From a virus: a stretch of 64,000 nucleotides of DNA. Shown here piece after piece: positions 49,542 through 57,948 of this stretch. The notes below the pieces were generated by a model. That model made no database searches, was not told the origin of the DNA, and was given only the letters and a program-made list of their open reading frames with translations. The stretch is from positions 1 to 64,000 of IMG/VR virus record IMGVR_UViG_3300046501_000558; one strand, written 5' to 3'. Position 1 is the stretch's first letter. Each line of letters opens with the position of its first letter. A program made the translations under genes and the position numbers.

Positions 49542-50109
49542 TTTTAGATTTCACCATTGTTTGACCTGATTCAATGAGTGCTTTATAAGCCTTTAAGTAC
49601 TTTTCAGGATTACCATATTTAAAAAACCAAAGAGCATTTAATAAATTAAACCAATCATCTTGTGTTCCAAATTTCGGCAACCAATAACAAGAAATTTTCT
49701 CTTTTAACCTTTCTATGTAAACTTCTTCGCCAGCTTCCCATTTACCCTTATCACCTGTTCGCAAGTAATTTAAATAACGTTCAACAATGACCTTAGATTT
49801 ATCAGCGCAGCATGAACCGCCTTCAAAGAGGGTGCTTAGTTTTTCTATATGATCTTCGTAAAACTGAAAGTCGAGAAATATATCTGTATATTCTTCCTTA
49901 ACCCCTTTTACAGTTTTAACTGCTTCCTCAATCGCGTTATTCATCTTATATAAGAACATGAACTTGAAAGTAGTTGGTGATTCAAATAGTTCAGGTTTAC
50001 CGTTTAGTAGTTTAAATAGTGGATGGGTTTGGGCCTCTAGGCTCTGATGTTCCAATAATGCCCCAAAAATTGAATTTAAGCCCTGTTCGATGTTTTCTGT
50101 TTTAGCCAT
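49531..50109 (-). CDS. Unknown protein, 192 aa
   Basis: Charged, helical, with a Cys pair (GGSCCADKSK). No family recognised. Overlaps the following gene by 11 bp. Confidence 0.5.
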   Translation of the reverse strand: MAKTENIEQGLNSIFGALLEHQSLEAQTHPLFKLLNGKPELFESPTTFKFMFLYKMNNAIEEAVKTVKGVKEEYTDIFLDFQFYEDHIEKLSTLFEGGSCCADKSKVIVERYLNYLRTGDKGKWEAGEEVYIERLKEKISCYWLPKFGTQDDWFNLLNALWFFKYGNPEKYLKAYKALIESGQTMVKSKNEQ

Positions 50110-50141
50110 TGCTATGATGTTCCTAATTTAAAAATAATGGT

Positions 50142-50675
50142 TTACCAAGGAAAAATTACCGCTTCATCAGCTGGGTAATAGCAAAGAGGCGTTATACAGT
50201 TTTTGATTTTTTCGTTTAGCTCATTAAAAGCCTTTTGAATCTCTTCTGGAAGATCAATGCCATCAGGTAAATGTTCATCGTAAATGTCTTCAGGTTTGAT
50301 TTGATCAGCATATTGAGGTGTTACAAAGACAAGCATTAAATCCCTTTCGTTTTGCTGCATTTCCTCCATGTAATCAAGTAAAGCTTGGCGACTTTCAGAA
50401 AAAAACCATTTATCTGCTGCAATTGAATAAATATGCTCCCCTTCCCATACGCGCTTAGGGAACTTCTCATAATTTTCACGCTGGTTTATAACCTGACATT
50501 CTTCACATGGGCTCTTTTTAGGAATGGTATGACCGCGGTGGCATTTACGGTGTGTAGAACCATCATAGCGAGCTAAAGACTCATCTAAATATGATTTACC
50601 GCTTCTTGATACCCAAATTGTAGTTTGAACAGGATTCGCTGAGATTTGATCCGTTGGCAATATAACTTCAGACAT
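50142..50675 (-). CDS. Protein with a zinc-ribbon-like N-terminus
   Basis: 177 residues from ATG 50675 (strong GGGGAA ribosome site 6 nt upstream; an upstream ATG at 50687 would overlap further). STHRKCHRGHTIPKKSPCEECQ contains C-x2-H and C-x2-C, a probable zinc site. The rest is helical and acidic. Function unknown. Confidence 0.6.
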   Translation of the reverse strand: MSEVILPTDQISANPVQTTIWVSRSGKSYLDESLARYDGSTHRKCHRGHTIPKKSPCEECQVINQRENYEKFPKRVWEGEHIYSIAADKWFFSESRQALLDYMEEMQQNERDLMLVFVTPQYADQIKPEDIYDEHLPDGIDLPEEIQKAFNELNEKIKNCITPLCYYPADEAVIFPW

Positions 50676-51267
50676 TAGTTTCCCCATTAGTGCAATAAAA
50701 TGTTTCTTTCATGGCCTTTTGAAAAGCCTTTATATATTCCTCAAGCTGAATAAACTCGGGGTTAATTTTTTTCTGGAAAACTGAACCTTCATACCAATTT
50801 GAACCAAATAATTTTTCGAAAAATTCATATGTAGATTCATTGTGATAGATGAAGTCCATGCCTAAACAATGCTCGTTATTTATTACCGCATCATAGGCAT
50901 AACGTAGGATATCGTGAAAGTTCGAGTCCTCATCTTCATCACTGAACAATAGTTCTTTAATACGATCCCGATATTCTCGATATATGAACTTTAAAAAACT
51001 TTCGAGGTCTGTATCATCAACTTGATACGGCTTTTTAAATAGCTTTTCGACTAAATATGAAGGTGTTGCGGTCGCTAGAAATTCTTTCATAGGCATACCC
51101 ATATTTGCCCAAGAGTATGAACCTAGATAATCATCATCAATATTAAAAAGAACTTTTCCGCTTTTCTCACCTGTAGGCATCAGGGTTACAGTTATCGGTA
51201 TATAAAGTTCACGGTCATAAAAGTTAATAACTTCTTCAGTCGTCACAGACAAATTATACTTTTTCAT
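50668..51267 (-). CDS. Paralogue pair member 1, unknown
   Basis: 199 residues. Shares its overall pattern with the next gene (51254-51859): EFLATATPSYLVEKLF vs AFLADTNTSSIVTRLF, an acidic helical middle, and a late aromatic strand plus AFQKAMK vs AFQQFLK. That is a probable tandem duplication. No family recognised. Its stop region overlaps the 50142 gene by 8 bp. Confidence 0.55.
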   Translation of the reverse strand: MKKYNLSVTTEEVINFYDRELYIPITVTLMPTGEKSGKVLFNIDDDYLGSYSWANMGMPMKEFLATATPSYLVEKLFKKPYQVDDTDLESFLKFIYREYRDRIKELLFSDEDEDSNFHDILRYAYDAVINNEHCLGMDFIYHNESTYEFFEKLFGSNWYEGSVFQKKINPEFIQLEEYIKAFQKAMKETFYCTNGETNV

Positions 51268-51859
51268 TCATTTGCCCTTTTAAAAATTGTTGGAATGCGG
51301 CAATCATCTTGTATTGATATTTATATGCTTCGCATGGTTTTTCAGGGCTAATTGAAGACCACCAAAAATCCTCCCCAAACATTCTATTTAGGATTTCATT
51401 TGTCTCAGTGGTTAAGTCCTTACATGCAACATTGGGATCATCAAACTCGCCAACTTCCTTTAGTTCATCAAAAACAAGACGCAGCTCATTTTTAGAAATT
51501 TCGCCCGACTGTCTCGCTTCAAAAATCAATTCACGATTATTTGAATAAGCCCATTCTATTAATTCTTCACCGTTTTCAACATTTGTGGTGCCATAACTCC
51601 CAAATAATCGGGTAACTATACTGCTTGTATTGGTATCAGCAAGAAACGCTTTCAAAGTGGTGTTATCGCCGTTGGAATAATACGTAGTACCAACATGATT
51701 AGGCAGAATGACCGTAAAATTACCGCCTCCTGTACTACCATCTTTTACAGTGGCATCATTCGGTTCAATCATGACTTTCATCCACTCTTGACCGTTTAAC
51801 ATTTTAGTAAGAGTGAAACACTCAATTAGCTTTAAGTTAGCTTCTAATTTAATTGTCAT
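51254..51859 (-). CDS. Paralogue pair member 2, unknown
   Basis: 201 residues. See the pattern shared with 50668-51267; here a Gly-rich loop (GSTGGGNFTVILP) is added near residue 40. Overlaps its partner by 14 bp. The pair may form a heteromer or bind related ligands; nothing is known. Confidence 0.55.
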   Translation of the reverse strand: MTIKLEANLKLIECFTLTKMLNGQEWMKVMIEPNDATVKDGSTGGGNFTVILPNHVGTTYYSNGDNTTLKAFLADTNTSSIVTRLFGSYGTTNVENGEELIEWAYSNNRELIFEARQSGEISKNELRLVFDELKEVGEFDDPNVACKDLTTETNEILNRMFGEDFWWSSISPEKPCEAYKYQYKMIAAFQQFLKGQMNEKV

Positions 51860-51862
51860 TGA

Positions 51863-52009
51863 TTAATACCGGTATTGAGATTCTTTAAAACGTACGTGGG
51901 CGCAATATCTTTCCACTTCATGCAAAGAAACATCCTGAAAGATCCACGGTGTAGCTTTTTTACTATTTATCGTTAAAACACGACTTTTAGAGCTATATGT
52001 AAAACCCAT
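51863..52009 (-). CDS. Very small protein, 48 aa, coupled to the exonuclease gene
   Basis: ATG 52009 to TAA 51863, 48 residues (starts MGFTYSSKSRVLTINSKKAT). Its ATG overlaps the TAA of the exonuclease gene (TAATG) and its stop is 3 bp before ATG 51859, so it is embedded in the operon. Possibly a missed small gene. Confidence 0.6.
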   Translation of the reverse strand: MGFTYSSKSRVLTINSKKATPWIFQDVSLHEVERYCAHVRFKESQYRY

Positions 52010-52695
52010 TACGACACCTGCTCTAAAGCTTTTCTTATGAACTGATCAAGATCATTACGACCAAGCATGTAATGCACGTAATCCTTTGGCAACTCTACAA
52101 TTGGAATACCTTTATGCTTGCCAAATGGCATGATTGAAGGGGTTTGAATGGCTTCAGCTGTAATCACAAAGCTATTTAAATCTTGTACGGCTAACTTCTG
52201 GATAATCTGATTTAGTACACCAGCTGTAAGCATAATATCGACGGCGGCTGAATGAGCCCCACGGATATAATTACGTATCTTTTCTTTGTCCTTAGCAAAG
52301 TAATATGACAATGCGCTAAGCGAGTGAGAGTCTAGCTCGGGCCACAATTTGCGGGCTAAGGCTAGTGTGCAAATTGCTTTGATTTGCTTAGTATCTGTGC
52401 CTGCACGATTTAAACTTTTAATATCATAATCAATGTTATGGCCGATCATATAAATCGTTTCAGGTGGCAGTTTAAAAGTGCTGCAGTGCGGTTGCCCTTC
52501 TATTTCCGATTCTAAAATGTGATGAACTGCCATGGCACCAAGCTCGATAGGTTCACCACAAGAATAGTATTTTTGAAATATCTGCTCTTTTTCGGCTTTA
52601 ACCTTTCGGTCAACGATGACGCAAGGCATATATGCAATTTCGATTGGCAAGCCATTAAGTTTATGCGTTTCGGTATCAAGAATGATGGCTTTCAT
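52009..52695 (-). CDS. ExoX-like DEDDh exonuclease
   Basis: 228 residues. DEDDh motifs: AIILDTETHKL (Asp-x-Glu), MIGHNIDYDIKSL (Asp) and RGAHSAAVDIML (His...Asp). A C-terminal DUF3820 (MPFGKHKGIPIVELP then YVHYMLGRNDL) matches the family often fused to exonuclease X-like proteins. It degrades single-stranded ends in a 3'-5' direction and would serve in DNA repair or protection during phage replication. Stop overlaps the small gene ATG. Confidence 0.85.
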   Translation of the reverse strand: MKAIILDTETHKLNGLPIEIAYMPCVIVDRKVKAEKEQIFQKYYSCGEPIELGAMAVHHILESEIEGQPHCSTFKLPPETIYMIGHNIDYDIKSLNRAGTDTKQIKAICTLALARKLWPELDSHSLSALSYYFAKDKEKIRNYIRGAHSAAVDIMLTAGVLNQIIQKLAVQDLNSFVITAEAIQTPSIMPFGKHKGIPIVELPKDYVHYMLGRNDLDQFIRKALEQVS

Positions 52696-52994
52696 TGCGT
52701 AACCTCAACAACTGGTGAGGCTGAATGTACTACGCAAACTTCAGCATGCAGCGTGAAGTCGTTATAAAACTCTTCATTAATAAAAACGCTGATTGTTGAA
52801 GTAAAGCCTTTCTTTAAGCTTTCTTTATCCTGACTAGCCTTTTCGTCTGAATATAGCTGAATAGCTGCAGAAATATATTCATCGTCTAGTCGACCAGCTT
52901 CATGAAGCAATTCCAAATACTCATTTTCAATGGCAACGGCGTCTTTAAATTCCCGTAGTCCAGAAAAATCAACGTGCAATTTTTTAATTTTCAA
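52692..52994 (-). CDS. Unknown protein, 100 aa, TTG start
   Basis: A TTG start with AGGGGAAA upstream; no ATG in frame nearby. Helical, acidic, then a beta strand (SVFINEEFYNDFTLHAEVCV). Overlaps the exonuclease by 4 bp. First gene of the 52994-48637 operon, below the operator cluster at 53037-53101. Confidence 0.5.
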   Translation of the reverse strand: MKIKKLHVDFSGLREFKDAVAIENEYLELLHEAGRLDDEYISAAIQLYSDEKASQDKESLKKGFTSTISVFINEEFYNDFTLHAEVCVVHSASPVVEVTQ

Positions 52995-53036
52995 TGATTT
53001 CCCCTATTAAAGTTAAATGAAAAATTATTCAAACGA

Positions 53037-53101
53037 ATACATTAATGCATATATTATGCATTAATGTATAAAATGTATAGATAAAAATGCATTTAATGTA
53101 T
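53037..53101. promoter_or_regulatory. Three operator palindromes between divergent operons
   Basis: Perfect ATRCA-N4-TGYAT at 53037-53050 and 53056-53069 (19 bp apart), and an N5 version at 53087-53101. Lies between the minus operon (52994) and the plus-strand DUF4209 gene (53232), so it could control both. Confidence 0.7.
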
Positions 53102-53231
53102 TTTTTAAGGTGGGTATTGGGTTTTATTAAGAATAATTGTTTAGAAATCACATAAGTCGTTATAAATATTTATAATATTTTATGATTTAAAAAATTAATT
53201 CAATTATTTAGAACTTAGATAAGAGACCAAG

Positions 53232-55058
53232 ATGACTACTGACGAAAAATCAAAAAGGGATTTATTTTTAGAATGTGATTGGACTTATGATCTTGAAAAA
53301 TATAAAAACTATAACTACACATCACTTTGTTTGAGCCTTCATCAAGCTGCAACTGGTATGCAGGAATCGGGAAAGGTTAAACATTATGAAGTTCTTTTAT
53401 TTCTTTCATATATTGCATCTCTATCTTTTGTTCCTGAAAGACAACATGAGCCATATAAGCATGCTTCAGAGAGTCTAAGGGAACAATTAGCGGCTTTTAG
53501 GCCAGACCATATGATAGATGAAGATTTTATATTTTTAGAGTCAATTTTAGATGATGTTAAACATCCCCTGCTAAAGGCAAGATTAGCGGATTTGCTATGG
53601 GTTTATAATAAACCTAAAAATCATCTTCATGCCCGTAAAGCAATTGATGCTTATATAGAATTACCCATAGATCACCATTGGAATGATGGTATTGATATAG
53701 GTTGGGACCGAGCGATAACGTTAAGTTTGCAATTAAGAGATAATTCTCGTTTAGATAGGATTAAAGCAGAAATGTTTGATGCTCTTAAAAGAGAAATATC
53801 AAATCCTGAAAATCATTTTTTAAGCCTTACAATTGGGAGAATGCTTAATAGAACTGGGATAGATCAAGATTATAGAGAGCTGCTTGCAGAATTATTTTTT
53901 ACTCATGGGGAATGTTTGAAAGGCAAACATAGTTATGGGTTAGCGAGACAATTCTATGATTTGGCAGTTAAGAAATATTATCAGGTTAAAGATGAAGAGA
54001 GCTGGGCTAATTCACTATTAGCCATTGCAGAATGTTTTGAATTGGAAGCTGAAGCTTATCCAACCCCAATGCAAGCTCATGAATCATATGAAAGAGCATT
54101 ACTTGCTTATAGAGCAATTCCTAACGAGAATCGAAAAAAATTAGGGATAGAAGATAAAATAGACGATATTCAGAGAAAAATAGCCCAAGCTGGTAAAGAC
54201 TCCTTAGCTTATATGGTTCGAATTCCATATCCAAAGGCTGATTTCTCAGATATTGAGTTAGAGGCCAAAAACTATGTTAGTGAAAAGAGTGCGCCAATTA
54301 ATGCTTTATTTTCTTTTGTAAAATTATACCAAGGTCCTAATTGTGAAGAGATTGAAAATATTGCAAAACAATCGTTACAACAATCATTTTTTTCAGGTTT
54401 ATCACCAATAAAACTTTTAGATCGAGGGGGGCGTGTTTTAGCTAGAACTCCTGCAGCTCACAAATTTGGACCATTGGACGGTTCAATTAATGAAGAAGCA
54501 TTAGAAGATAAAATATACGAATTATTTAAATTAGAAGTTTCAAGAATTGTTCAGCATTTGATTATGCCTGCTTTAGAGCAACTAACTCATGAATATAGAA
54601 TTAGCAAAGATCTATTAAGGGCTATTTGTGAAGCATCACCGATTATTCCACGTGACCGGATCATGTTAATGGTTGATGCACTTTGGTATGGGTTTGAATA
54701 CGAATTTGCTGCTTCAATACACTTACTTTGCCCACAAATTGAAAATATAGTCAGAAATGAGTTAGATAAAAGAGGTGCAATAACCCTAACACGTGGTGAG
54801 GATGGCGCAACAAATGAAAATGGATTAAGTACATTAATGAAAGACCCCAAAATTGTAGATATTTTGGGTAAAAATCTTTCTTTTGAAATTGAATTTATTT
54901 TTTGTAAAGTACATGGTTTTAACTTAAGAAATAATGTTGCTCATGGTTTATTGGATGATGCTGAGGCTACAAGTTCAGTTGGATGCATATACGCTTGGTG
55001 GATGACGTTAAGAATAATTTTAAAGAACTGGCATTATAAACAAATTAACTTTGGTTGA
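53232..55058 (+). CDS. DUF4209-domain protein with HEPN-type RxxxxH motif
   Basis: 608 residues. The N-terminal ~330 are helical and TPR-like with a spread of helices (ARQFYDLAVKKYYQV, SLLAIAECFELEA). The C-terminal ~250 match DUF4209: FEYEFAASIHLLCPQIENI, then GAITLT, and NLRNNVAHGLL. The motif R566-x4-H571 (RNNVAH) is the HEPN RNase signature. HEPN proteins are often defence or toxin RNases. A host-derived or phage-defence role is an inference. Its promoter holds the operator cluster, so it may be silenced in the lysogen. Confidence 0.75.
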   Translation: MTTDEKSKRDLFLECDWTYDLEKYKNYNYTSLCLSLHQAATGMQESGKVKHYEVLLFLSYIASLSFVPERQHEPYKHASESLREQLAAFRPDHMIDEDFIFLESILDDVKHPLLKARLADLLWVYNKPKNHLHARKAIDAYIELPIDHHWNDGIDIGWDRAITLSLQLRDNSRLDRIKAEMFDALKREISNPENHFLSLTIGRMLNRTGIDQDYRELLAELFFTHGECLKGKHSYGLARQFYDLAVKKYYQVKDEESWANSLLAIAECFELEAEAYPTPMQAHESYERALLAYRAIPNENRKKLGIEDKIDDIQRKIAQAGKDSLAYMVRIPYPKADFSDIELEAKNYVSEKSAPINALFSFVKLYQGPNCEEIENIAKQSLQQSFFSGLSPIKLLDRGGRVLARTPAAHKFGPLDGSINEEALEDKIYELFKLEVSRIVQHLIMPALEQLTHEYRISKDLLRAICEASPIIPRDRIMLMVDALWYGFEYEFAASIHLLCPQIENIVRNELDKRGAITLTRGEDGATNENGLSTLMKDPKIVDILGKNLSFEIEFIFCKVHGFNLRNNVAHGLLDDAEATSSVGCIYAWWMTLRIILKNWHYKQINFG

Positions 55059-55072
55059 GTTTTGCAGTAATT

Positions 55073-55094
55073 GCCCTCCGTAGAGGGCTTTAAT
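55073..55094. terminator. Terminator between DUF4209 and TetR genes
   Basis: GCCCTC-CGTA-GAGGGC followed by TTT, between convergent stops. Confidence 0.75.
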
Positions 55095-55662
55095 CACAGC
55101 TTTTTAGCTCAAATGCAGCCACTAAAAAATATCTAAATATACTTTCTCTTTGGTCAAGGTTATCTGTACTTAGTAGTTGCGTTAAGGTTCCATCCATTAT
55201 ATATAACAACAATAGTGCATCATGTTTGGTTGCACTTACTTTTATCGGGCTAATCAGTTCAAAAATCTCATTTATTAACCATTTTCTATATGAAATGATA
55301 AAATTATAAGCATCAGGAAAATCATTTTTAATTTCATAAATTCCTTTGAAGAGTAAGAAATAATCACCTTTCAAGTCGGTATGAGTAAAAAATATCTTTT
55401 TTAGTTTATCAACTTCCGAAATATCATGAGTTAAATCTTTGATATGAATGATTTGTTCGGTTAGTTTTTCTTTTTGATATTTTACACATGCATTTATTAA
55501 TTTCTCTTTGGAGGGGAAATATTTATAAAGTGTCATTTTAGAAATACTTCCCTCATTTACAATTGTATTTACGCCTACATTATGAAATCCATATTGAGTG
55601 AAAAGCATGCAAGATGTTTGAAATAAATTTAATATTTTATTATTACTTATTTTGTTAGACAT
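55090..55662 (-). CDS. TetR-family regulator
   Basis: 190 residues from ATG 55662 (AAGGA 8 nt upstream; ATG 55686 is a weaker alternative). N-terminal HTH (FTQYGFHNVGVNTIVNEGSI then SKMTLYKYFPSKEKLINAC) is typical TetR. C-terminal ligand domain helical. It probably regulates a nearby or chromosomal target; no efflux gene lies next to it. Confidence 0.85.
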   Translation of the reverse strand: MSNKISNNKILNLFQTSCMLFTQYGFHNVGVNTIVNEGSISKMTLYKYFPSKEKLINACVKYQKEKLTEQIIHIKDLTHDISEVDKLKKIFFTHTDLKGDYFLLFKGIYEIKNDFPDAYNFIISYRKWLINEIFELISPIKVSATKHDALLLLYIMDGTLTQLLSTDNLDQRESIFRYFLVAAFELKSCD

Positions 55663-55869
55663 ATTTAACGTCCTTGACGAACTCAATCAGTAAAAAATAC
55701 ATGTAGAAACTCGTTAGGTTGTGATTAAACACAACCCAAAATTAATATTGGATTTATTGAAATAAAACGACAAAAAGTTTGGCAACAATAAAATTGCCAA
55801 ACAAAAAATAATTACTAAGTTGTGTTGTATTTAATGATCACGGCGGTAGTTCTCCAATACTTAAATTTG

Positions 55870-56118
55870 GATTTCTGCCATGACATTATGAAACTGGTGG
55901 CAGAACGGAAGAAGGTTGACGGACCAGTAACTCTCTACCAGCACACCCGAAGGTGTCCCTCTCCCGTCCTACCGCTACGAGAGGGGACGAGTGGTACATC
56001 TAAGACAAATCCTCAGAAAAGGATAAGCTCTGATGCGAGAGTTAAACAGTCCGTCAAGACTGCCTGGCAATGTGGCCAGAATGTGAAGAATAATGATCGG
56101 TTTAACAACTGTCAATAA
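55870..56118. other. GC-richer hairpin island, possible structured RNA
   Basis: Within 55663-56171, ~250 bp of much higher GC than its surroundings hold at least six short inverted repeats: TCTGCCA/TGGCAGA, ACACCCGAAGGTGT (a cUUCGg tetraloop if transcribed from the minus strand), CCCTCTC/GAGAGGG, ATCCT/AGGAT, CAGTC/GACTG and CTGGC/GCCAG. The open frame 55822-56118 (98 codons) looks unlike a protein. No gene is claimed here. Confidence 0.5.
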
Positions 56119-56171
56119 TTCATATTTTTTAATTGTAAAAAAAAATTGACAATAAATAAATACTTAACAAT

Positions 56172-56819
56172 CTAAGTGTTCTGTATTTGGTCGTATATGG
56201 ATTGATCTTTAGTCTGAAAAAACACATCAAAGCTTTGACTCATTAGCCAATCTTGTTGACTTTGTTTTTTAAAAATCGGAGCTAAGCGCTTAATATAGTA
56301 ATTAATCCATTCATTATTATTATTAAAAAAAGCCCTATCTTTTAAATCTTCGTATAAATCTTGCAAATTGACTGCAATCGTTTCAATAGAAGGATTAAAT
56401 AACCATATGGTTATATCCATTGGCTCCGCTGCCGTGACCTGATACTTATCTTCAGGGTTAAATGCTTCAATCCGATAAAGCTGTGCGCCTTTTTCAGTGT
56501 ACGATGAATACATAAGTTTAGTATTTGCAACTTGATAATAGCCCTTACCAATTTCAAATTCACGTAATTTTCTGGAAACATCTAAGCAATCTGATAAATA
56601 TTGAGGTGGTAGATCTTTATAATTATTAAATATTTTTACACTTCGACTAATAACATAATATTCACCTGTGCCTGTAATTATCCCTTTTTTCCATAGAAAC
56701 ATTTTTGAGAGATTTCCATTAGATATATTTAAAGATCCATCATTTGATATAGTAACTTTCTTATTATCTGAAGCAATGATAATGCTATCGTTTAATTGAA
56801 TTGCAACAATAAATGTCAT
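56172..56819 (-). CDS. Proteasome-like Ntn-hydrolase-fold protein
   Basis: 215 residues from ATG 56819 (GTG 56840 is the upstream alternative). After Met removal it would begin Thr-Phe-Ile-Val-Ala, then LNDSIIIASDNKKVTI, ISNGNLSKMFLWKKGIITG and GEYYVISRSVKIF. That is the strand-nucleophile-Asp33-Lys pattern of proteasome beta/HslV-type enzymes with an N-terminal Thr. Whether it is active is unknown. It is divergent from the VgrG-fragment gene and may belong to the secretion cargo module. Fold call by eye. Confidence 0.5.
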   Translation of the reverse strand: MTFIVAIQLNDSIIIASDNKKVTISNDGSLNISNGNLSKMFLWKKGIITGTGEYYVISRSVKIFNNYKDLPPQYLSDCLDVSRKLREFEIGKGYYQVANTKLMYSSYTEKGAQLYRIEAFNPEDKYQVTAAEPMDITIWLFNPSIETIAVNLQDLYEDLKDRAFFNNNNEWINYYIKRLAPIFKKQSQQDWLMSQSFDVFFQTKDQSIYDQIQNT

Positions 56820-56915
56820 AAAGAAGGTGGAATTAATCACGTTTAAATACTATTATTATGCAGATTATAGTTTAATTTTAAATCTTTTTAATAAAATAAT
56901 AGGTAATTCTTAATC

Positions 56916-57116
56916 ATGGCTGGTGGTTCACAGATCATTATCAATAAAAGCGGTATTACTGTTATTACGCCGTCTAAATTCGAGGTTAAAGCAGGTCAGC
57001 ATCTATTTAAGCCCGGTGCTCAAGTACAAATGCCTCAGATTGCACTTCCCCAACCTATTTGTATTGAATGCCTTGTGAAAGCGGCCAAAGAAGGTGCAGG
57101 GATCGTAAGAAGATGA
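56916..57116 (+). CDS. Stand-alone VgrG C-terminal (DUF2345-type) fragment
   Basis: 66 residues (MAGGSQIIINKSGITVITPS then KFEVKAGQHLFKPGAQVQ), the C-terminal tip pattern of type VI secretion VgrG spikes. Full VgrG is ~600+ residues, so this is either a remnant or a mini-gene kept for cargo binding. It has its own ATG with AGGT upstream, and its stop overlaps the Tap-like gene's ATG, a layout typical of vgrG-tap-effector modules. Confidence 0.75.
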   Translation: MAGGSQIIINKSGITVITPSKFEVKAGQHLFKPGAQVQMPQIALPQPICIECLVKAAKEGAGIVRR

Positions 57117-57610
57117 GTTTTAAGAATCAAAATTTAGAAAGTTTTATTGCTAATCATCATAAAGATGGACAATTATTTTTGCTTGTCGATGGCGCACAGA
57201 TTGACCACGACCATATATCAAATTTAGAAGACTTGTACGGCGATTGTTTCTACTTATTTCAAGGTACATATGAAGAAGAAGCCTTTCAGTATGGCCCTAT
57301 ATTGTTCGATTTAAGTCAGTTAAATCTAAAGCAAGTAGAAAGCCAAATTAAGCTCATGAAATCCAAGGATTCTATGATTTTGATTAAAAGTAAATTAGAC
57401 ATTAAGCAATTGAAAAATAAGCTTCTTGAAAAGCTCTATATTGAACTCGATGACGGCGGCATAGGTATTCTTCGTTATTACGATCCACGTGTGTTAAATC
57501 GCCTCTCTCTCATCTTTACCAGTGAACAAAAAAAGCAATTGCTTGAAGGCTTTGAGTCCATTTCTTTTATGCTCAACGAATTAAGCTATGAGTTGAAATA
57601 CAATGATTAA
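57113..57610 (+). CDS. DUF4123 (Tap/TEC) effector adaptor
   Basis: 165 residues from ATG 57113 (the stop of the VgrG fragment overlaps it). GQLFLLVDGAQI near the start, an acidic centre, and GILRYYDPRVLNRL match DUF4123 adaptors, which load effectors onto VgrG. The longer frame from 57068 lies inside the VgrG fragment. Overlaps the next gene by 8 bp. Confidence 0.8.
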   Translation: MSFKNQNLESFIANHHKDGQLFLLVDGAQIDHDHISNLEDLYGDCFYLFQGTYEEEAFQYGPILFDLSQLNLKQVESQIKLMKSKDSMILIKSKLDIKQLKNKLLEKLYIELDDGGIGILRYYDPRVLNRLSLIFTSEQKKQLLEGFESISFMLNELSYELKYND

Positions 57611-57947
57611 GTTAGATAAAAATCAGATTGATAGCCTTGAGAAAGTAAAAGATAGAGAAGAACTCTGTGAAAAAATTTATCAGTATTTAGTAGATAAAAA
57701 GGAATCTTTCAAAGCCTACCCGGTTAATTATGAACAGCTGAAGCCTGATATATACAAGAGCTTTGATTTATTGATATCGCTTTTATTGACGGACAATGAG
57801 GTCATTTGTCAGTTGATTGTATGGAACACAATCATGAGAAAAGGTGTTCTAAATGATCCTGGTATTCAAAGCTTTGTTAAAGGCTCAAATGCCCGTGGAA
57901 AAGACCTAATAGCAGCTTTTGAATATTACGAACTGAGAGATAAATAA
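57603..57947 (+). CDS. Unknown protein in the secretion-cargo module, 114 aa
   Basis: Helical, acidic; no family recognised. It lies between the adaptor and the toxin gene with near-zero spacing (1 bp to the toxin), so it belongs to the module. A co-adaptor or accessory immunity factor is possible. Confidence 0.55.
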   Translation: MIKLDKNQIDSLEKVKDREELCEKIYQYLVDKKESFKAYPVNYEQLKPDIYKSFDLLISLLLTDNEVICQLIVWNTIMRKGVLNDPGIQSFVKGSNARGKDLIAAFEYYELRDK

Positions 57948-57948
57948 T

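Noticed and set aside
55822-56118. 98-residue protein-coding gene
   Set aside because: Peptide composition is unlike a protein, there is no ribosome site, and the DNA is full of short inverted repeats. It is treated as a possible RNA island.
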